Source: an uncultured Mycoplasmatota bacterium
Lineage (GTDB): Bacteria > Bacillota_I > Bacilli_A > RF39 > UBA660
Assembly: GCA_900546055.1 (NCBI GenBank)
Contig: URBG01000047.1
Coordinates: 1 to 8,026, forward strand
DNA: 8,026 bases
Direction: 5' to 3'
Shown: in pieces, positions 6,955-8,026 of the stretch
Layout: every line of letters begins with the position of its first letter
Numbering within the stretch: the stretch's first letter is position 1
Position numbers and translations under genes: made by a program
Notes under the pieces: model-generated
Seen by the model: the letters and a program-made list of their open reading frames with translations, nothing else
The model's database searches: none
Told to the model about the DNA's origin: nothing

Positions 6955-6967
6955 TTCCTCTTCAAGT

Positions 6968-6996
6968 AAGATAACATTTATTAAAAATAATGTCAA
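6968..6996 (-). promoter_or_regulatory. Promoter of the leader ORF and ABC exporter
   Basis: A perfect -35 TTGACA (6991-6996, minus sense), a 17-base spacer, and an extended -10 TGTTATCTT (hexamer 6968-6973). The transcript should start near 6961, about 21 bases before the small ORF. The promoter begins only 10 bases after the stop of the 7006-7998 gene, with no terminator between them. The spacer holds an imperfect AT-rich inverted repeat (ACATT...AATGT). Confidence 0.8.
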
Positions 6997-7005
6997 GTAT
7001 AAAGA

Positions 7006-7998
7006 CTATTTACCAATTTCACACAACGGCTCCCCATTAGAACCAATCTCATATTTTCCCGAAAAATTATCATTTACAATATCTAAAACCCAACCAATTA
7101 ACATTGGTAATATAAGCAATACCACAATACAAATTGCCCTAATTAAAGTATGTTTAAAAGCTGTTTTAATTCCATCCTCATCTGAGCCAGTAATAACCTT
7201 AATAAACTCAGCAGCTGACATTACAATTAACAATATTATACCTATTACTGAAATTATGATAAATAAAGTATTTAAAAATTGTTGAACCGTTTCTCCAATG
7301 AGTAAACAAGCATCTTCTTCATATTTTACCTCATTATCCGGCTGATAATTACCCCAATCTATTACGCCTTGAATATCTTCGTTGTTAGGTGAAGAAGTAT
7401 CCGCAGCATCAGCCTTTTTGTGATCGCTCTTATCACCAATTATAACTTCACCTGTCTCATCTGCATTATGTTCATCTGTTTCTTCAGCTAATGTAAAATC
7501 TCTTTCTAAAGAAGCAGTACTCCAATATAAATTTCCCTTTTCACCTTTCTTCTCATTAACTGATATTTTCAAATTCATTAATCCTTCTTCTGTATACTTA
7601 TATTCCGGTGCCGAAAATAAACGATCTTTCTTATCATAATAACCACCAACATACAATTTATCTGGACACTGATATACTTTAGGCTCTGGATGTAATTTAC
7701 TTACTATTCCATTAAATTCATATGATGCAATATTACAATACCCTGTCTCTCCGCCTCCTATTGCTCCCATAATACAACTTTTTGATATAGTAGACACTCT
7801 ACTAACCTTAAGTCTAATATGTAGTTGACCATATGTATGATAATCATATTTGTCATTGTAATAATCCTTATTTATTTTATACCAGCACTCTGCATACCCT
7901 GTATTTTCGTTTTCAGCTTTAACCCCTACAATATCAATAAAGCAAAAAACAATAATAAAACAACCAAAAAATAAAAATTTCTTAACAACATTCAACAT
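7006..7998 (-). CDS. Secreted or membrane protein with C-terminal pilin-like two-helix hairpin, function unknown
   Basis: ATG 7996-7998 is chosen because AGGAGTGA lies 4 bases upstream; the longer frame from TTG 8014-8016 would include that SD. The 330-residue product has a signal peptide (MLNVVKK, hydrophobic stretch, likely cleavage after GVKA at 28). A predicted extracellular domain of about 200 residues follows, with C38, C75, C88 and C111 and a low-complexity acidic/Asp-Lys linker at about 170-228. Two membrane helices (about 241-262 and 285-307) are joined by a short charged loop (GSDEDGIKTAFKHT). C231 just before the first helix and C326 after the second could be linked outside the cell. 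The hairpin resembles the TrbC/VirB2-type and Mbov_0395-like pilin-like proteins of low-GC Gram-positives, but no conjugation gene is present here and the ectodomain is not recognised. Function is unknown. Confidence 0.85.
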   Translation of the reverse strand: MLNVVKKFLFFGCFIIVFCFIDIVGVKAENENTGYAECWYKINKDYYNDKYDYHTYGQLHIRLKVSRVSTISKSCIMGAIGGGETGYCNIASYEFNGIVSKLHPEPKVYQCPDKLYVGGYYDKKDRLFSAPEYKYTEEGLMNLKISVNEKKGEKGNLYWSTASLERDFTLAEETDEHNADETGEVIIGDKSDHKKADAADTSSPNNEDIQGVIDWGNYQPDNEVKYEEDACLLIGETVQQFLNTLFIIISVIGIILLIVMSAAEFIKVITGSDEDGIKTAFKHTLIRAICIVVLLILPMLIGWVLDIVNDNFSGKYEIGSNGEPLCEIGK

Positions 7999-8020
7999 AA
8001 AATCACTCCTACTCAATAAG

Positions 8021-8026
8021 ATTATA
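8021..8026 (-). promoter_or_regulatory. -10 box of the 7006-7998 gene (partial promoter)
   Basis: The last six bases read TATAAT on the minus strand. Transcription would begin near 8014, about 16 bases before the ATG and 4 bases ahead of the SD AGGAGTGA. The -35 box lies outside the window, so this is a partial call. Confidence 0.55.

Noticed and set aside
7999..8016. TTG start for the pilin-like protein, six codons upstream
   Set aside because: The segment contains the SD for the ATG at 7996-7998 and begins about where the transcript should start.
1..8026. CRISPR arrays, tRNA or rRNA genes, toxin-antitoxin or defence gene clusters
   Set aside because: No regularly spaced repeats, cloverleaf or rRNA-like sequence, or recognisable defence proteins were seen on either strand.

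Overview
The window reads like chromosome from a very AT-rich, low-GC Gram-positive lineage (Bacillota/Mycoplasmatota type, for example an Erysipelotrichales or RF39-like gut bacterium). The reasons are strong AGGAGGTGA-type ribosome binding sites, sigma-A-like promoters with 17-bp spacers, a LexA/DinR-type operator, short U-tailed terminators, and TGA used as a stop codon, so not the mycoplasma code. The taxonomic placement is an inference. All intact genes are on the minus strand. The only plus-strand coding material is a decayed transposase.

From right to left, in the direction of transcription: (1) 7006-7998 encodes a secreted or membrane protein of unknown function, with a Cys-containing ectodomain and a C-terminal two-helix hairpin resembling TrbC/VirB2-type pilin-like proteins. 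(2) 6833-6996 is a regulatory leader with a near-consensus promoter, a 20-codon ORF with an almost perfect Shine-Dalgarno (SD) sequence, and an intrinsic terminator. Its RNA can form two mutually exclusive long helices, one hiding the SD and one disrupting the terminator. (3) 5058-6779 is a type I ABC exporter half-transporter directly downstream of that leader, and it ends in its own hairpin. (4) 3763-4971 is a Y-family DNA polymerase (DinB type) whose promoter carries a LexA box between -35 and -10. (5) 3140-3697, 1018-3153 and 576-1013 form a tight operon: a membrane PH-like protein, Tex and a lipoprotein. Its promoter's -35 box lies inside the stem of the polymerase terminator. (6) 1-575 holds a frameshifted, deleted IS30-family transposase remnant on the plus strand and a minus-strand terminator hairpin at its left edge.

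The most interesting item is the leader upstream of the ABC exporter. It has the architecture of a ribosome-sensing transcription attenuator, as known upstream of some Gram-positive antibiotic-responsive transporters and resistance genes. Helices of 14 and 12 contiguous base pairs share the same middle segment. All six non-Watson-Crick positions are G·U pairs that would be A·C mismatches in RNA from the opposite strand, which supports an RNA-level function on the minus strand. The inducer and the leader peptide's exact role cannot be read from the sequence.
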